Below, one piece after another: positions 19,578-29,008 of a stretch of DNA of 64,000 nucleotides. The stretch comes from Bradyrhizobium sp. dw_411 (GTDB taxonomy: Bacteria > Pseudomonadota > Alphaproteobacteria > Rhizobiales > Xanthobacteraceae). The DNA lies in NCBI RefSeq assembly GCF_018449695.1, contig NZ_JAAVUY010000001.1:372001-436000 (forward strand), in the 5' to 3' direction. Made by a program: the position numbers and the translations under genes. The stretch's first letter is position 1, and each line of letters begins with the position of its first letter. Below the pieces are notes generated by a model. The model worked only from the letters and a program-made list of their open reading frames with translations, searched no databases and was not told the DNA's origin.

Positions 19578-21524
19578 TTACCGCGGCGGTGCGATGCCCG
19601 GGGGCGGCGGCGGCAACGAGGCCGTACCGCCGTTGAGCAGCGGCGTGATCCGGCGGACGGTGACGCGACGGTTGATGATGCTCGGCCCGTCGGTCTGTTC
19701 TTTCAGATATTGCGAGCCGTAACCCTGCGAGGTCAGGTTTTCCGCCGGCACGTTGAACTGCTGTGTCAGTAGTTCGGCGGCGGATTCGGCGCGGCGATCC
19801 GATAGCGAGAGGTTATCGACGCTGTTGCCGACCGCATCGGTGTGACCCTCGATCAGGAACACCTCGCGCGGGTTGCGCGCGATCGCCCGATTGAGTCCGT
19901 CCGCGATCACCTGCAGCCTTGCTGCCTGATCGGGCGGAATATCCCACGATCCCGTGGCGAAGTTGATGGTGTTGAGATCGATGCTCGGCATCAACATGCG
20001 CACTGACGGGCTGAAGCGGATTTCATCGAGCGAATAACGTCGCGCGATCCGATCTACCGGCGGTGCTTCCATGGTCTCGTAGATCAGGTCCGGTGACGCG
20101 TCGTCGGCCTGAACGATGTAGCGGTCGTAGGGAATCCGAAGCACCGGCGGCGGCAGATCGACATAGAAACCGCCCACCGCGCTGGGATCGCGATAGCTGT
20201 TGTCGATGATGATGATCTCGCGGCCTTCCCGATCCCGGCGGATCCGGCGAAGCAACAGCCCGTCGCGGCCGGTGACGGTGATGATCTGCGAGCCATCGGG
20301 ACGAATCACGATGGTGCGGGTATCGCCACCGACCTGCTGGGTCTGGATATCGCGGGCGCCGAAACGGAATCGGTCTTCTTCGTTATGACGAATGAACGAC
20401 TGGCCACCCGGATCGACCACGATGACCCGGCCGGGTTCCGTAAAGACCTTGCGGCCGCCCTGGTCGCTCTCCTGCCGCGCACCACGGAAGTCTTCCATGC
20501 GGCGCGGCCCTTGCGGAGCTGCTCCCGGCGCAATCGGAGTCAATGCAGCGGCCGGTGCGGGGGCGGCTGGAATCGGCGCCGTTACGGCTGGCGCCGCATG
20601 CCGCACGAAGGCCGCGCCGCCGGGCGGTTGGCCGGCTACGGCAGGCGCCGCGCCAGGTGTCCCCGGAGCTGCTGCCGGAGCGCCGGCGTTCGGTTGCGGG
20701 CCACGCTGAGGAGGTGCTCCCGGTGCTCCAGGCGAAACCTGAGTCTGCGGCGTAACCGCTGACGGGGTCTGCGGTCTCTGACCTGCCGGAGGTGTGCCGA
20801 CGGCAGGAGGCGTGCCCGCGGGGGGCGTTGGGGGTGTCGCCGGTGTTGTGGCGGCTCCGCCAGCCGGGGGCTGCGGTGTCGCGCCCGGTCTTTCCCGTCC
20901 TCGCTCTCGCTCCTGCGGTTGCACGGTCGGCGTTGTTGGCGTTGCCGGTGTAGCTGGCGTCGCCGGCGTTGTTGCGGCTCCGCCCGCCGGGGGCTGTGGT
21001 GTCGTGCCCGGTCTTTCCCGACCTCGCTCTCGTTCTTGCGGTTGTCCGGCCGGTGCCGTTGGCGCGCTTTTCTGCTGCGGCTGTACAGCCGGTGCAGCGG
21101 GCGCAGCAACTGGCGGAGTGGGAGGCTTGGGCGCAGCCGGGGCTGGCGCTGCGGCCGGAGGAGCCGGCGGTGCAGGATGCGGCGGAGGTGCCGGTGGCGG
21201 TGTGGGCCGCGGCGGAGGTGCGGCCGCGGGCGGCGGAGCTACCGGGTGCGGCGGCGGTGCCGCAGCGGGAGGTGCGGGATGCGGTGGCGGGGCGGCGGCC
21301 GGCGGAGCTGGCGGTGCAGGATGCGGCGGTGCTGCAGCCGGAGGTGCCGGACGAGCGGGCGGCGGCGCTCCCTTTGGCGGCTGCTTGGGTTTTCCGTCGG
21401 GACCAAGTTCTTCCTTGGCTTGAGCCATAACCAGTGGCGCGGTTTGCGCATGCGATGGCGCGCTTGCAAATTGCAGCGCTGTCAGAGCTGTGGTGGCGAG
21501 CAGCAACAAACGAAGTTTTGTCAT
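19578..21524 (-). CDS. OmpA family protein with long Pro/Ala-rich region
   Basis: A 648-residue exported protein, probably peptidoglycan-binding at the outer envelope. Residues 1-27 are a signal peptide (LLLLATTALTALQFASAPSHAQ). Residues 50-330 are a low-complexity Pro/Ala-rich region that includes two near-identical 30-residue units (161-190 and 202-231, with QERERGRERPG). A middle domain (about 340-500) has repeated beta strands such as VIRPDGSQIITVTGRDG. The C-terminal OmpA-like domain (about 518-628) contains NFATGSWDIPPDQ and the peptidoglycan-binding signature FLIEGHTDAVG...LSLSDRRAESAAELL. Length is large for the family because of the Pro-rich part. It ends at a bidirectional terminator. 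Confidence 0.9.
   Translation of the reverse strand: MTKLRLLLLATTALTALQFASAPSHAQTAPLVMAQAKEELGPDGKPKQPPKGAPPPARPAPPAAAPPHPAPPAPPAAAPPPHPAPPAAAPPPHPVAPPPAAAPPPRPTPPPAPPPHPAPPAPPAAAPAPAAPKPPTPPVAAPAAPAVQPQQKSAPTAPAGQPQERERGRERPGTTPQPPAGGAATTPATPATPATPTTPTVQPQERERGRERPGATPQPPAGGAATTPATPPTPPAGTPPAVGTPPAGQRPQTPSAVTPQTQVSPGAPGAPPQRGPQPNAGAPAAAPGTPGAAPAVAGQPPGGAAFVRHAAPAVTAPIPAAPAPAAALTPIAPGAAPQGPRRMEDFRGARQESDQGGRKVFTEPGRVIVVDPGGQSFIRHNEEDRFRFGARDIQTQQVGGDTRTIVIRPDGSQIITVTGRDGLLLRRIRRDREGREIIIIDNSYRDPSAVGGFYVDLPPPVLRIPYDRYIVQADDASPDLIYETMEAPPVDRIARRYSLDEIRFSPSVRMLMPSIDLNTINFATGSWDIPPDQAARLQVIADGLNRAIARNPREVFLIEGHTDAVGNSVDNLSLSDRRAESAAELLTQQFNVPAENLTSQGYGSQYLKEQTDGPSIINRRVTVRRITPLLNGGTASLPPPPPGIAPPR
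20832..20921 (-). repeat. Internal tandem unit 2 in the OmpA-family gene
   Basis: Encodes residues 202-231, the same 30 residues as unit 1 except Ala for Thr at the TTP position. At DNA level the copies differ mostly at third positions. Confidence 0.85.
20955..21044 (-). repeat. Internal tandem unit 1 in the OmpA-family gene
   Basis: Encodes residues 161-190, beginning QPQERERGRERPG and ending AATTPATP. Unit 2 lies 123 bases (41 codons) further along the gene; the intervening spacer is itself made of ATP/TTP triplet-like repeats. Confidence 0.85.
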
Positions 21525-21819
21525 GATGGTCTGGATCCCCGGAAAATTCTCAGAAGGTCTTGCAACAAGTTCTTGATACGAGTCCTCGGCAACAAAAGCT
21601 TGTCGTCAAGCTCTGACGATCAACGAACAAGCGTTAGGCCGGATTGTGGCGGGCTTTGAAGGCGGGTTTGTATTTATTTCTGTCAGCGCGAAGCCCCATT
21701 GCGGCTTTGTTCATGACGCATTCAGAGGGTCGTTTAAAACGATGTGTGCGCATTGTCCCTGCGGCATATCCGCGTCGCGCGAATCAGATCACGCGCTGGC
21801 ATGCCAGCATCTAACATAC

Positions 21820-22041
21820 TCACATGTCGGTTGCAGGCGAGGGCGCGGTCGGCCCCTGCGGTCCGCGCACCGGCAATTCGTCCGGCGTGCGGCCCGGCAA
21901 TTCCTCCGGCCTCGGAGGTTCGCCGGGCTCGTGCATCGGCGGCGGGACCTCGGGCGGGGGATTTCCCGGCGGGCTTTCCTGTGGTGGTTCGACCGGGTTT
22001 CCGGGATTGATCGGCGGGTCCTCTTGTGGGTCGATCGGCAT
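21820..22041 (-). CDS. Small Pro-rich hypothetical protein
   Basis: A 73-residue ORF of which about one third is proline, with acidic and few hydrophobic residues, so probably disordered and soluble; no signal peptide or membrane segment. It reads MPIDPQEDPPINPGNPVEP and ends PTAPSPATDM. Its ATG follows the TAG stop of the PNPOx-like gene with no gap (TAGATG), and GGTGG lies just upstream within that gene, so translation coupling is likely. Function is unknown. A Pro-rich ORF in GC-rich DNA could be chance, but the exact junction and a plausible ribosome-binding site favour a real gene. Confidence 0.6.
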   Translation of the reverse strand: MPIDPQEDPPINPGNPVEPPQESPPGNPPPEVPPPMHEPGEPPRPEELPGRTPDELPVRGPQGPTAPSPATDM

Positions 22042-22530
22042 CTACATCGCCACCTTGCGATTGTCGCCGATGTCGGGGCGCGAGCCTGTCATGGCAGCGG
22101 CCGCCATCTTGACGTAGCTAATCACCGAGCCCGGTGAGTCCCAGAATTCGGCTTCATCGGGCGTGATTTTCAGCACCCGAATGTCGGGATCTTCGGCACT
22201 GCTCCACCACGCTTTCGCCGGCGTCGAAAACAATTCCTTGATCTTCGCCCGATCGTTGGAGACGATCGCGGTGCCCGTGATCGAAACGTATTTCTGGTCG
22301 CTCGCATTGGCGAAAGACAGATTGATGCCGGGGTTACGGGTGATTTCCTCGTCCTTGTGACGACGCGCGTCGGTGAGGAAATAGATCGCGTTTTCGTCGC
22401 GTTCGAGATACGCGCTCATCGGCCGGGCGCGAAGCTTGTCACCATCGCGCGTGACCAGCATCGCAAAGCCGATCTTCTTCATAAGGTCCCAGACACGATC
22501 CGTATCGCGTGCGGTGTTGTCGTTGGCCAT
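22042..22530 (-). CDS. Pyridoxamine 5'-phosphate oxidase family protein (general stress protein 26-like)
   Basis: A 162-residue protein with the split-barrel flavin-binding fold of the PNPOx-like superfamily, closest in pattern to the general stress protein 26 group. Flavin or F420 reduction of small molecules is the usual role; the substrate here is unknown. Visible features are KKIGFAMLVTRDGDKLRARPMSAY (first strands), IYFLTDARRHKDEEI and the strand YVSITGTAIVSNDR. The ATG at 22528-22530 is preceded by GGAGCGAGAC, a good ribosome-binding site; the open frame to 22740 overlaps the neighbouring methyltransferase gene. It is directly followed by the small Pro-rich ORF. Confidence 0.87.
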   Translation of the reverse strand: MANDNTARDTDRVWDLMKKIGFAMLVTRDGDKLRARPMSAYLERDENAIYFLTDARRHKDEEITRNPGINLSFANASDQKYVSITGTAIVSNDRAKIKELFSTPAKAWWSSAEDPDIRVLKITPDEAEFWDSPGSVISYVKMAAAAMTGSRPDIGDNRKVAM

Positions 22531-22601
22531 GTCTCGCTCCATTGCTGTTGGAGGGATAACGGCGCCGCTAGGGTGATGTTCCGCCCGGGAGCGCTGGGGA
22601 A

Positions 22602-23459
22602 CTAAAGGGAACTCAGCACCAACAATGTATTGCTGCGGGTCTTGCCGGTCTCGGCATAGCCGCGTGCGCGCATGTCGGCGATGCAATCGTCCTGCCACTC
22701 GTTGCGCGACAGATGTTCGATCACCACCGCGCGCGGCCACAACGATGGCGGTGCCTCCTTGAAGAAACCGGTCAGCACACGGTCCTCATAGCCCTCGACA
22801 TCGATCTTGAGCGCATCGACGTGATCCACGCCGGCTTCACCGAGAATGCGCTGCAGCCGCAGCGACGGGACCTTGATGGCATTGCCAGAGCGTTCGCCCG
22901 TCACGATGTGGCTGGCGCCGAGATTGTCGCCATCGGTCTCGATCATCAACTCGCCATCGGAAGGCCCGGCCGCTGCCGCCACCAGTGTCACCTGAGCAAA
23001 ACTCGATGCCGTGCGGTTGAACGCCAGCCGCGCATGGGTGACCGGATGCGGTTCGATCGCGATTACTTTGCCGCCAGGGCCGACGTGACGCGCCAGCACC
23101 ATGGCATAGGTACCGACATTGGCGCCGACATCGACGAACACGCCGCCGGCGGGCGTGTGCGTCCGCAGGAAATCCAGTTCCTCAAGATTGTAATCGGGAT
23201 TGAACAACGCACCGCGCTCGGTGGCGCTGGCCTGATGATAGAATCGAAACGAGGCGCCCTGATAGGCGACATCGACCGGACCCTTGCGCAACAGGTTGAT
23301 CAGCCGTGACAGCATCGGGCGGAATGCGCCCCGTTTCAGCCGGGTGCGTTGCGCGAGCGAAATGATGGCCGCTTGCGCACCCGTCGGCGCGAAGGCGCCG
23401 AAGGCCGGCGGAACCGGATCGTTGGCGGCGACGCCCATTGGCAGTCTCGAAGTCGTCAA
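22602..23459 (-). CDS. FkbM family SAM-dependent methyltransferase
   Basis: A 285-residue methyltransferase of the FkbM family, which typically O-methylates sugars or polyketides. The SAM-binding motif I is VFVDVGANVGTYAMVLARH (about residues 106-124), followed by VIAIEPHP with the acidic residue that contacts the ribose and later ALKIDVEGYEDRVL (motif post-II). The C-terminal part VVIEHLSRNEWQ completes the fold. About 100 N-terminal residues precede the domain, a normal extension. No polysaccharide or polyketide genes are adjacent, so the acceptor is unknown. It is divergent from the acetolactate-synthase-like gene. Confidence 0.87.
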   Translation of the reverse strand: MTTSRLPMGVAANDPVPPAFGAFAPTGAQAAIISLAQRTRLKRGAFRPMLSRLINLLRKGPVDVAYQGASFRFYHQASATERGALFNPDYNLEELDFLRTHTPAGGVFVDVGANVGTYAMVLARHVGPGGKVIAIEPHPVTHARLAFNRTASSFAQVTLVAAAAGPSDGELMIETDGDNLGASHIVTGERSGNAIKVPSLRLQRILGEAGVDHVDALKIDVEGYEDRVLTGFFKEAPPSLWPRAVVIEHLSRNEWQDDCIADMRARGYAETGKTRSNTLLVLSSL

Positions 23460-23678
23460 AAGGTCCTCGCGCAGACGTGTGAAGCGGCGGCATGCATAGC
23501 CGACTTTGCTGGTCAGTCCAACGCCGCACGCCTACGATGGTCCCTGTGGCCGCAGCGCTGGAGACGGCTAACCTGCAAAAAGCCCGAAATGACGCCGCAA
23601 CATGTCAGGGGTAAAGTCTCCGCGCCAGACACCTCGATACTGACCGGCCGATACGCGATTTCACGGAAGGGATGCGAA

Positions 23679-25328
23679 ATGAAGGGTTCAGATCTTCTCG
23701 TTGCGGCGCTGGAGAACGAGGGCGTCGATCGAATCTTCGGCGTCCCCGGCGAGGAGAACCTCGCCGTCGTCGAAAGTCTCCGCCGCTCGTCCATCGAGCT
23801 GGTGGTCACCCGTCATGAGCAGCCGGCGGCTTTTCTGGCGGCTACCTATGGGCGGCTCACGGGCAAGCCCGGGGTCGCGCTGAGCACGCTCGGTCCCGGG
23901 GCGCTTAATTTTGTCACCGCGGCCGCTTACGGATTTCTCGGCGCCATGCCGATGGTGCTGATCACAGGTCAGAAGGCGATCCGACAGAGCCGACAGGCCC
24001 ATTTTCAGATTGTCGATGTGGTCGCGGCGATGCGGCCCCTGACCAAGCAGTCGCAGCAGATTGTGAGCGCATCGAGTATTCCGACCCTGGTCCGCAATGC
24101 GTTCCGGATCGCCGTCGAAGAGCGCCCCGGCCCGGTGCATCTCGAATTGCCGGAAGATGTCGCCGCCGAAGAAGCCGGCGATGTCGCGCTGGTGCCGGCC
24201 CATGCCGCAGCCCTTCCGGTTCCGCCGCCGGAAGCGATCGAGCGCGCAGCCGAATTGATTCTGGCCGCGCGGTTTCCGCTGTTGATGTTCGGAGCCGGCG
24301 CCAGCCGTCCGCAACTGGCGCCAGCGCTCTCGGAGTTCGTTCGTCGCGTCCGCATTCCCTTCTTCAACACCCAGATGGGCAAGGGCTCTGTTGGCGGCGC
24401 ATCGGAGTTTTACCTCGGCACCGCGGCTTTGAGCGAACGCGATTACGTTCACCGGGCGATCGATCGCGCCGATCTCATCGTGACGATTGGACACGACACG
24501 GTCGAGAAGCCGCCGTTTCTGATGTCACGGGACCGGCATCAGGTCATTCACGTCGGGTTCGCGCCGGCAACCGTCGAAGAGGTGTATTTTCCCCAGACCG
24601 AGATCATCGGAGACATCGCGAAAGGCCTCGAACTGCTGGCGGGCCGGTTGGAGGGCAAGCTGAAAATGAACCCGGACTGGGTCGCCTTGCGCAAGAACAT
24701 CCTCGACCACATCACCGATCGCGCGGAGGAGGATCGCTTCCCGTTGACGCCGCAACGCATCGTGCATGACGTCCGCCAAGTCATGCCGCCCGACGGTATA
24801 GTCGCGCTCGATAACGGCATGTACAAGATCTGGTTCGCGCGCAACTACCGCACGGATGTCGCCAACACGCTCCTCCTGGACAACGCGCTGGCCACGATGG
24901 GCGCCGGCCTACCTTCCGGGATGATGGCAGCGCTGCTGTATCACAAGCGCCGCGTGCTGGTGGTGGCGGGCGACGGCGGCTTTATGATGAACAGCCAGGA
25001 GCTCGAGACCGCGATACGGATGAAACTCAATCTCGTGGTGCTGATCATCGAGGACCATGCCTACGGCATGATCCGTTGGAAGCAGGCCGTCGATCATTTT
25101 GCCGATTGGGGCCTGACCTTCGGCAATCCTGATTTCGTCGCTTACGCGGCAGCCTATGGCGCTCAGGGGCGGCGGATCGCAGCGGCCTCGGAGTTGATCC
25201 CGGCGCTGGAGCAGGCGTTTTCCGCCGGTGGCGTGCACCTGATCGCGGTGCCGATCGACTACAGCGAGAACACGCGGGTGCTGGTCGACGAGCTCCGGTC
25301 GATGCAGGACAGCCCAGACGGGTCCTGA
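23679..25328 (+). CDS. Acetolactate synthase-like thiamine diphosphate enzyme, large subunit type
   Basis: A 549-residue ThDP-dependent enzyme of the acetolactate synthase group, condensing two pyruvates or a related 2-keto acid. The PYR domain starts MKGSDLLVAALENEGVDRIF with the activating Glu in VVTRHEQPAAFLAATYG. A central FAD/nucleotide domain follows, and the C-terminal PP domain has the ThDP motif GDGGFMMNSQELETAIRMKLN (GDG...N type). No small regulatory subunit (ilvN) follows, so this may be a catabolic AlsS-type or another keto-acid enzyme rather than the biosynthetic IlvB. GGAAGGG about ten bases before the ATG at 23679 fixes the start. It is convergent with the GST gene, 14 bases apart. 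Confidence 0.88.
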   Translation: MKGSDLLVAALENEGVDRIFGVPGEENLAVVESLRRSSIELVVTRHEQPAAFLAATYGRLTGKPGVALSTLGPGALNFVTAAAYGFLGAMPMVLITGQKAIRQSRQAHFQIVDVVAAMRPLTKQSQQIVSASSIPTLVRNAFRIAVEERPGPVHLELPEDVAAEEAGDVALVPAHAAALPVPPPEAIERAAELILAARFPLLMFGAGASRPQLAPALSEFVRRVRIPFFNTQMGKGSVGGASEFYLGTAALSERDYVHRAIDRADLIVTIGHDTVEKPPFLMSRDRHQVIHVGFAPATVEEVYFPQTEIIGDIAKGLELLAGRLEGKLKMNPDWVALRKNILDHITDRAEEDRFPLTPQRIVHDVRQVMPPDGIVALDNGMYKIWFARNYRTDVANTLLLDNALATMGAGLPSGMMAALLYHKRRVLVVAGDGGFMMNSQELETAIRMKLNLVVLIIEDHAYGMIRWKQAVDHFADWGLTFGNPDFVAYAAAYGAQGRRIAAASELIPALEQAFSAGGVHLIAVPIDYSENTRVLVDELRSMQDSPDGS

Positions 25329-25342
25329 CTCTGCAGAAATGC

Positions 25343-26272
25343 CTAGGCAGACAGGACGTGGAAACCTGCGCGCGGAAAGTGGACGACCACTTCGCCGGCG
25401 CGCGGATCGTGCCTGCGAATAGCAATATGCTGCGATGAGAGCGCAACGATCTCGCCGCTGACTTTGACCTTGCCATAATCGTCGGGCACCACCTCGACCC
25501 GATCGCCGGGTTTGCGGCCATTGGGATCGTGGGGGTCCGACAGTTCGGCGGTGAGTGGCGTGGCGCGGGCGCCGATGTCGAGTGCGGCGGACGTCGATAT
25601 CTCGCTGGAGCGGCCGTGGCCGACCGCGCGCATTCTGGTTTCCCAGGCACGGGTGCGGCCGAACTCGGCAAGCATCTCGTCGAGATTCGGTAGATGCGCG
25701 CGCACGTACCAGATGTTCATATAGGCGTTGACGTCGTAAAGGCCGGCCTTGTTGCCACCCAGCCATTCCCGGCCGTCTCTGAGCTGGTCCTCTATCCATT
25801 GCACATGGGCACGAAACTGATCGCGCATTTGCGGGATAGCGGCGGTCATGGCCGCGACGTCAAATTTGGCGCCGCGCAGCTTTTCGCGATCGGCGATGAA
25901 ATCCTGCGGGACTTTGTCTGCCAGCAGGCCGAATACGAGATTTACCGTGTTCTGGAAGAATGAGCGGTCGGTCCACATTGCCGTTGCTGAGGCAATACCC
26001 TTTTCGTCATCCGGAAACAGCGTCGGCTCGGGGAAGCGCCGTTCCAGTTCGCGGATGATACACTGGGTATCGCAATAGATGTCGGCACCGATCTGCATCA
26101 CTGGGGTGCGCCGATAGCCGCCTGTGAGCGGCATCAGGTCGGGACGCGGCATGATTCGAGAGATAAGGACCGATGTCCATTCGATGTTCTTCAGGCCGAA
26201 AATGACTCGCACCTTCTCGGAGAACGGCGACTCCTTGAAATGGTGCAGGATAATGGGATGCGTGGTTGTCAT
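25343..26272 (-). CDS. Glutathione S-transferase family protein with extra C-terminal domain
   Basis: A 309-residue protein. Residues 1-80 are a GST thioredoxin-like domain (ILHHFKESPFSEKVRVIFGLK, with Ser in SPFSEK as the likely glutathione contact and the cis-Pro in RRTPVMQ). Residues 90-220 are the helical GST C-domain. About 75 further residues (ARATPLTAELSDPHDP onward, with GDRVEVVPDDYGKVKVSG) form a small beta-rich domain not found in ordinary GSTs, which average 200-230 residues. Detoxification is the usual role; the substrate is unknown. It is convergent with the acetolactate-synthase-like gene and lies downstream of sdhB with a 72-base gap. Confidence 0.87.
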   Translation of the reverse strand: MTTTHPIILHHFKESPFSEKVRVIFGLKNIEWTSVLISRIMPRPDLMPLTGGYRRTPVMQIGADIYCDTQCIIRELERRFPEPTLFPDDEKGIASATAMWTDRSFFQNTVNLVFGLLADKVPQDFIADREKLRGAKFDVAAMTAAIPQMRDQFRAHVQWIEDQLRDGREWLGGNKAGLYDVNAYMNIWYVRAHLPNLDEMLAEFGRTRAWETRMRAVGHGRSSEISTSAALDIGARATPLTAELSDPHDPNGRKPGDRVEVVPDDYGKVKVSGEIVALSSQHIAIRRHDPRAGEVVVHFPRAGFHVLSA

Positions 26273-26344
26273 GCGGTCAGTTTAGCCAGACGCTTTGCGA
26301 AAGGCTATTCGCGAATGACAGGGGTTCAACCAGTGATCGCGGCT

Positions 26345-27127
26345 TTAGACCTGCCGCTCGACCATCTTCATCTTGAGCTCGGCGATTGCCTCGGACGGAT
26401 TGAGGCTCTTCGGGCAGGCCTTGGCGCAGTTCATGATGGTGTGGCAGCGATAGAGCCGGAACGGATCTTCCAGATTGTCGAGCCGCTCGCCGGTGGCCTC
26501 GTCGCGGGAATCCTTCACCCAGCGGGTCGCCTGCAGCAGGGCGGCCGGTCCGAGGAAGCGGTCGCTGTTCCACCAATAGCTCGGGCATGAGGTCGAGCAG
26601 CAGGCGCACAGAATGCATTCGTAGAGGCCGTCAAGCTTTTCGCGGTCCTCGTGGCTCTGCTTCCATTCCTTTTGCGGCGTCGGCGTAGTGGTCTTCAGCC
26701 ACGGCTCGATCGAGGCGTATTGCGCGTAGAAATTGGTCAGGTCCGGCACCAGGTCCTTCACGACAGGCTGATGCGGCAGCGGGTTGATCTTGACCGCGCC
26801 GTCCTTCACGTCGTGCATCGACTTGGTACAGGCCAGCGTGTTCTGGCCGTCGATATTCATCGCGCAGGAGCCGCAGACGCCTTCACGGCAGGAACGGCGG
26901 AAGGTTAGCGTCGGGTCGATGTGGTTCTTGATCCAGATCAGGCCGTCGAGCACCATCGGGCCGCAATCGTTGGAATCGATGAAATAGGTATCGACGCTGG
27001 GATTTTTGCCGTCATCCGGATTCCAGCGATAGACCTTGAATTCGCGCGTCTCGGTGGCGGTCGCCGGCTTTGGCCAGGTCTTGCCGCCGCTGATCTTCGA
27101 ATTCTTCGGCAGTGCGAATTCAACCAT
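26345..27127 (-). CDS. sdhB: Succinate dehydrogenase iron-sulfur subunit
   Basis: Electron-transfer subunit of respiratory complex II, on the cytoplasmic side of the inner membrane, carrying 2Fe-2S, 4Fe-4S and 3Fe-4S clusters between SdhA and the quinone site. The 260-residue protein shows all cluster ligands: CREGVCGSC plus the downstream Cys in NTLACTK (2Fe-2S), [12 protein letters not shown] (4Fe-4S) and [13 protein letters not shown] (3Fe-4S). Length is normal. It is the last gene of sdhCDAB; the sdhA stop is 33 bases upstream of the sdhB start. Confidence 0.98.
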   Translation of the reverse strand: MVEFALPKNSKISGGKTWPKPATATETREFKVYRWNPDDGKNPSVDTYFIDSNDCGPMVLDGLIWIKNHIDPTLTFRRSCREGVCGSCAMNIDGQNTLACTKSMHDVKDGAVKINPLPHQPVVKDLVPDLTNFYAQYASIEPWLKTTTPTPQKEWKQSHEDREKLDGLYECILCACCSTSCPSYWWNSDRFLGPAALLQATRWVKDSRDEATGERLDNLEDPFRLYRCHTIMNCAKACPKSLNPSEAIAELKMKMVERQV

Positions 27128-27160
27128 TGAGCTAAGCCTTCGCTGTGGTTCGGGTCGCGT

Positions 27161-29005
27161 TTAATACACCCGCGCCTTCGGCGGGATGTACTGCACGTCA
27201 TTGGTCATGGTGTAGTCATGCACCGGGCGATAATCGACGGAGGTCTTGCCGCCATCGTCGATCCACGCCAGCGTGTGCTTCATCCAGTTCTTGTCATCGC
27301 GCGCGGAGAAATCCTCGCGGGCATGGGCGCCGCGGCTCTCGGTGCGGTTGGCCGCCGAGTCCATCGTCACCACCGCCTGCACGATCAGATTGTCGAATTC
27401 GAGCGTCTCGATCAGGTCCGAATTCCAGATCAGCGAGCGGTCGCTGACCGAAACATCCCCGATGCCGCCATGCACCTTGTGGATCAGGTTCTGGCCTTCA
27501 TTGAGAATCTCGCCAGTGCGGAACACCGCGCAATTGTTCTGCATCACATGCTGCATGCTGTCGCGCAGCTTGGCGGTCGGCGTGCCGCCGGAAGCGTAGC
27601 GATAATGATCGAGCCGCCCGAGCGCCTTGTCGGCCGAACCGGCCGGCAATTCCGGCTGCTTGCCGTTCGGGGTCAGCTTCTCGGCGCAGCGCAATGCCGC
27701 GGCGCGGCCGAACACCACGAGATCGATCAGCGAGTTGGAGCCAAGGCGGTTGGCGCCGTGCACAGACACGCAGGCGGCTTCGCCAAGCGCCATCAGCCCG
27801 GGCACCGTCGCGTTGTCATCGCCGTTGCGCTTGGTCAGCACCTCGGCATGAAAATTGGTGGGGATGCCGCCCATGTTGTAATGCACGGTCGGCAGGATCG
27901 GGATCGGCTCGCGGGTCACGTCGACATTGGCGAAGATCTTGGCGGACTCGGAAATGCCGGGCAGGCGTTCGTGCAGCACCTTGGGGTCGAGATGGTCGAG
28001 GTGCAGGAAGATGTGATCCTTCTTCTTGCCGACGCCGCGGCCTTCGCGGATTTCGATGGTCATCGCGCGCGAGACCACGTCGCGCGAGGCGAGGTCCTTG
28101 GCGGAGGGCGCGTAGCGCTCCATGAAGCGCTCGCCTTCCGAATTGACGAGATAGCCGCCTTCGCCGCGCGCACCTTCGGTGACGAGACAGCCCGAACCGT
28201 AAATGCCGGTGGGGTGGAACTGGACGAACTCCATGTCCTGCAACGGCAGACCGGCGCGCAGCGCCATCGCGCCGCCGTCGCCGGTGCAGGTATGCGCCGA
28301 GGTGCAGGAGGCATAGGCCCGGCCGTAGCCGCCGGTCGCCAGAATCGTGGTCTGGGCACGGAAGCGATGCAGCGTGCCGTCGTCGAGTTTCAGCGCGATC
28401 ACGCCGCGGCAGACGCCCTGATCGTCCATGATCAGGTCGATCGCGAAGAACTCGATGTAGAATTCCGCGGCGTGGCGCAGCGCCTGGCCGTACATGGTGT
28501 GCAGCATCGCATGGCCGGTACGGTCGGCGGCGGCGCAGGTGCGCTGCGCCTGACCCTTGCCGTAGTCCAGCGTCATGCCGCCGAACGGCCGCTGATAGAT
28601 CTTGCCGTCTTCGGTGCGCGAGAACGGCACGCCCCAGTGTTCGAGTTCGTAGACGGCCTCGGGCGCGTTGCGCACCATGTATTCGATCGCGTCCTGGTCG
28701 CCGAGCCAGTCCGACCCCTTGACGGTGTCGTACATGTGCCAGCGCCAGTCGTCTGGATGCATGTTGCCAAGCGAGGCGGAGATGCCGCCCTGCGCCGCGA
28801 CGGTATGCGAGCGGGTTGGAAACACCTTGGTGATGCAGGCGGTGCGCAGACCGGCCTCGCTGCAGCCGACAACGGCGCGCAAGCCCGCGCCGCCGGCGCC
28901 GACCACGACGACGTCATAGGTGTGGTCTTCGATCGGATAGGCGTGGCCGTTGGCGGCGGGACCGCCACTGCCGTTTGCAGCCTTGCCATTGCCATCAGCG
29001 GCCAT
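27161..29005 (-). CDS. sdhA: Succinate dehydrogenase flavoprotein subunit
   Basis: Catalytic subunit of complex II, oxidising succinate to fumarate with covalently bound FAD. The 614-residue protein has the dinucleotide fold [15 protein letters not shown], the histidine that links FAD in [16 protein letters not shown], and the substrate-binding segments [20 protein letters not shown] and [20 protein letters not shown] short flexible Gly/Asn-rich N-terminus ([15 protein letters not shown]) precedes the fold. It follows sdhD by three bases and precedes sdhB. The large open frame on the opposite strand is a GC-bias shadow. Confidence 0.98.
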   Translation of the reverse strand: MAADGNGKAANGSGGPAANGHAYPIEDHTYDVVVVGAGGAGLRAVVGCSEAGLRTACITKVFPTRSHTVAAQGGISASLGNMHPDDWRWHMYDTVKGSDWLGDQDAIEYMVRNAPEAVYELEHWGVPFSRTEDGKIYQRPFGGMTLDYGKGQAQRTCAAADRTGHAMLHTMYGQALRHAAEFYIEFFAIDLIMDDQGVCRGVIALKLDDGTLHRFRAQTTILATGGYGRAYASCTSAHTCTGDGGAMALRAGLPLQDMEFVQFHPTGIYGSGCLVTEGARGEGGYLVNSEGERFMERYAPSAKDLASRDVVSRAMTIEIREGRGVGKKKDHIFLHLDHLDPKVLHERLPGISESAKIFANVDVTREPIPILPTVHYNMGGIPTNFHAEVLTKRNGDDNATVPGLMALGEAACVSVHGANRLGSNSLIDLVVFGRAAALRCAEKLTPNGKQPELPAGSADKALGRLDHYRYASGGTPTAKLRDSMQHVMQNNCAVFRTGEILNEGQNLIHKVHGGIGDVSVSDRSLIWNSDLIETLEFDNLIVQAVVTMDSAANRTESRGAHAREDFSARDDKNWMKHTLAWIDDGGKTSVDYRPVHDYTMTNDVQYIPPKARVY

Positions 29006-29008
29006 GCG

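Noticed and set aside
21070..21420. Apparent GGC/GGT microsatellite on the plus strand
   Set aside because: It is the coding sequence for the Pro/Ala-rich part of the OmpA-family protein, not a non-coding repeat or CRISPR.
20794..21423. Gly-rich 209-residue frame opposite the Pro-rich OmpA region
   Set aside because: Pro codons (CCN) read in reverse give Gly (GGN); the Gly-rich frame is an artefact.
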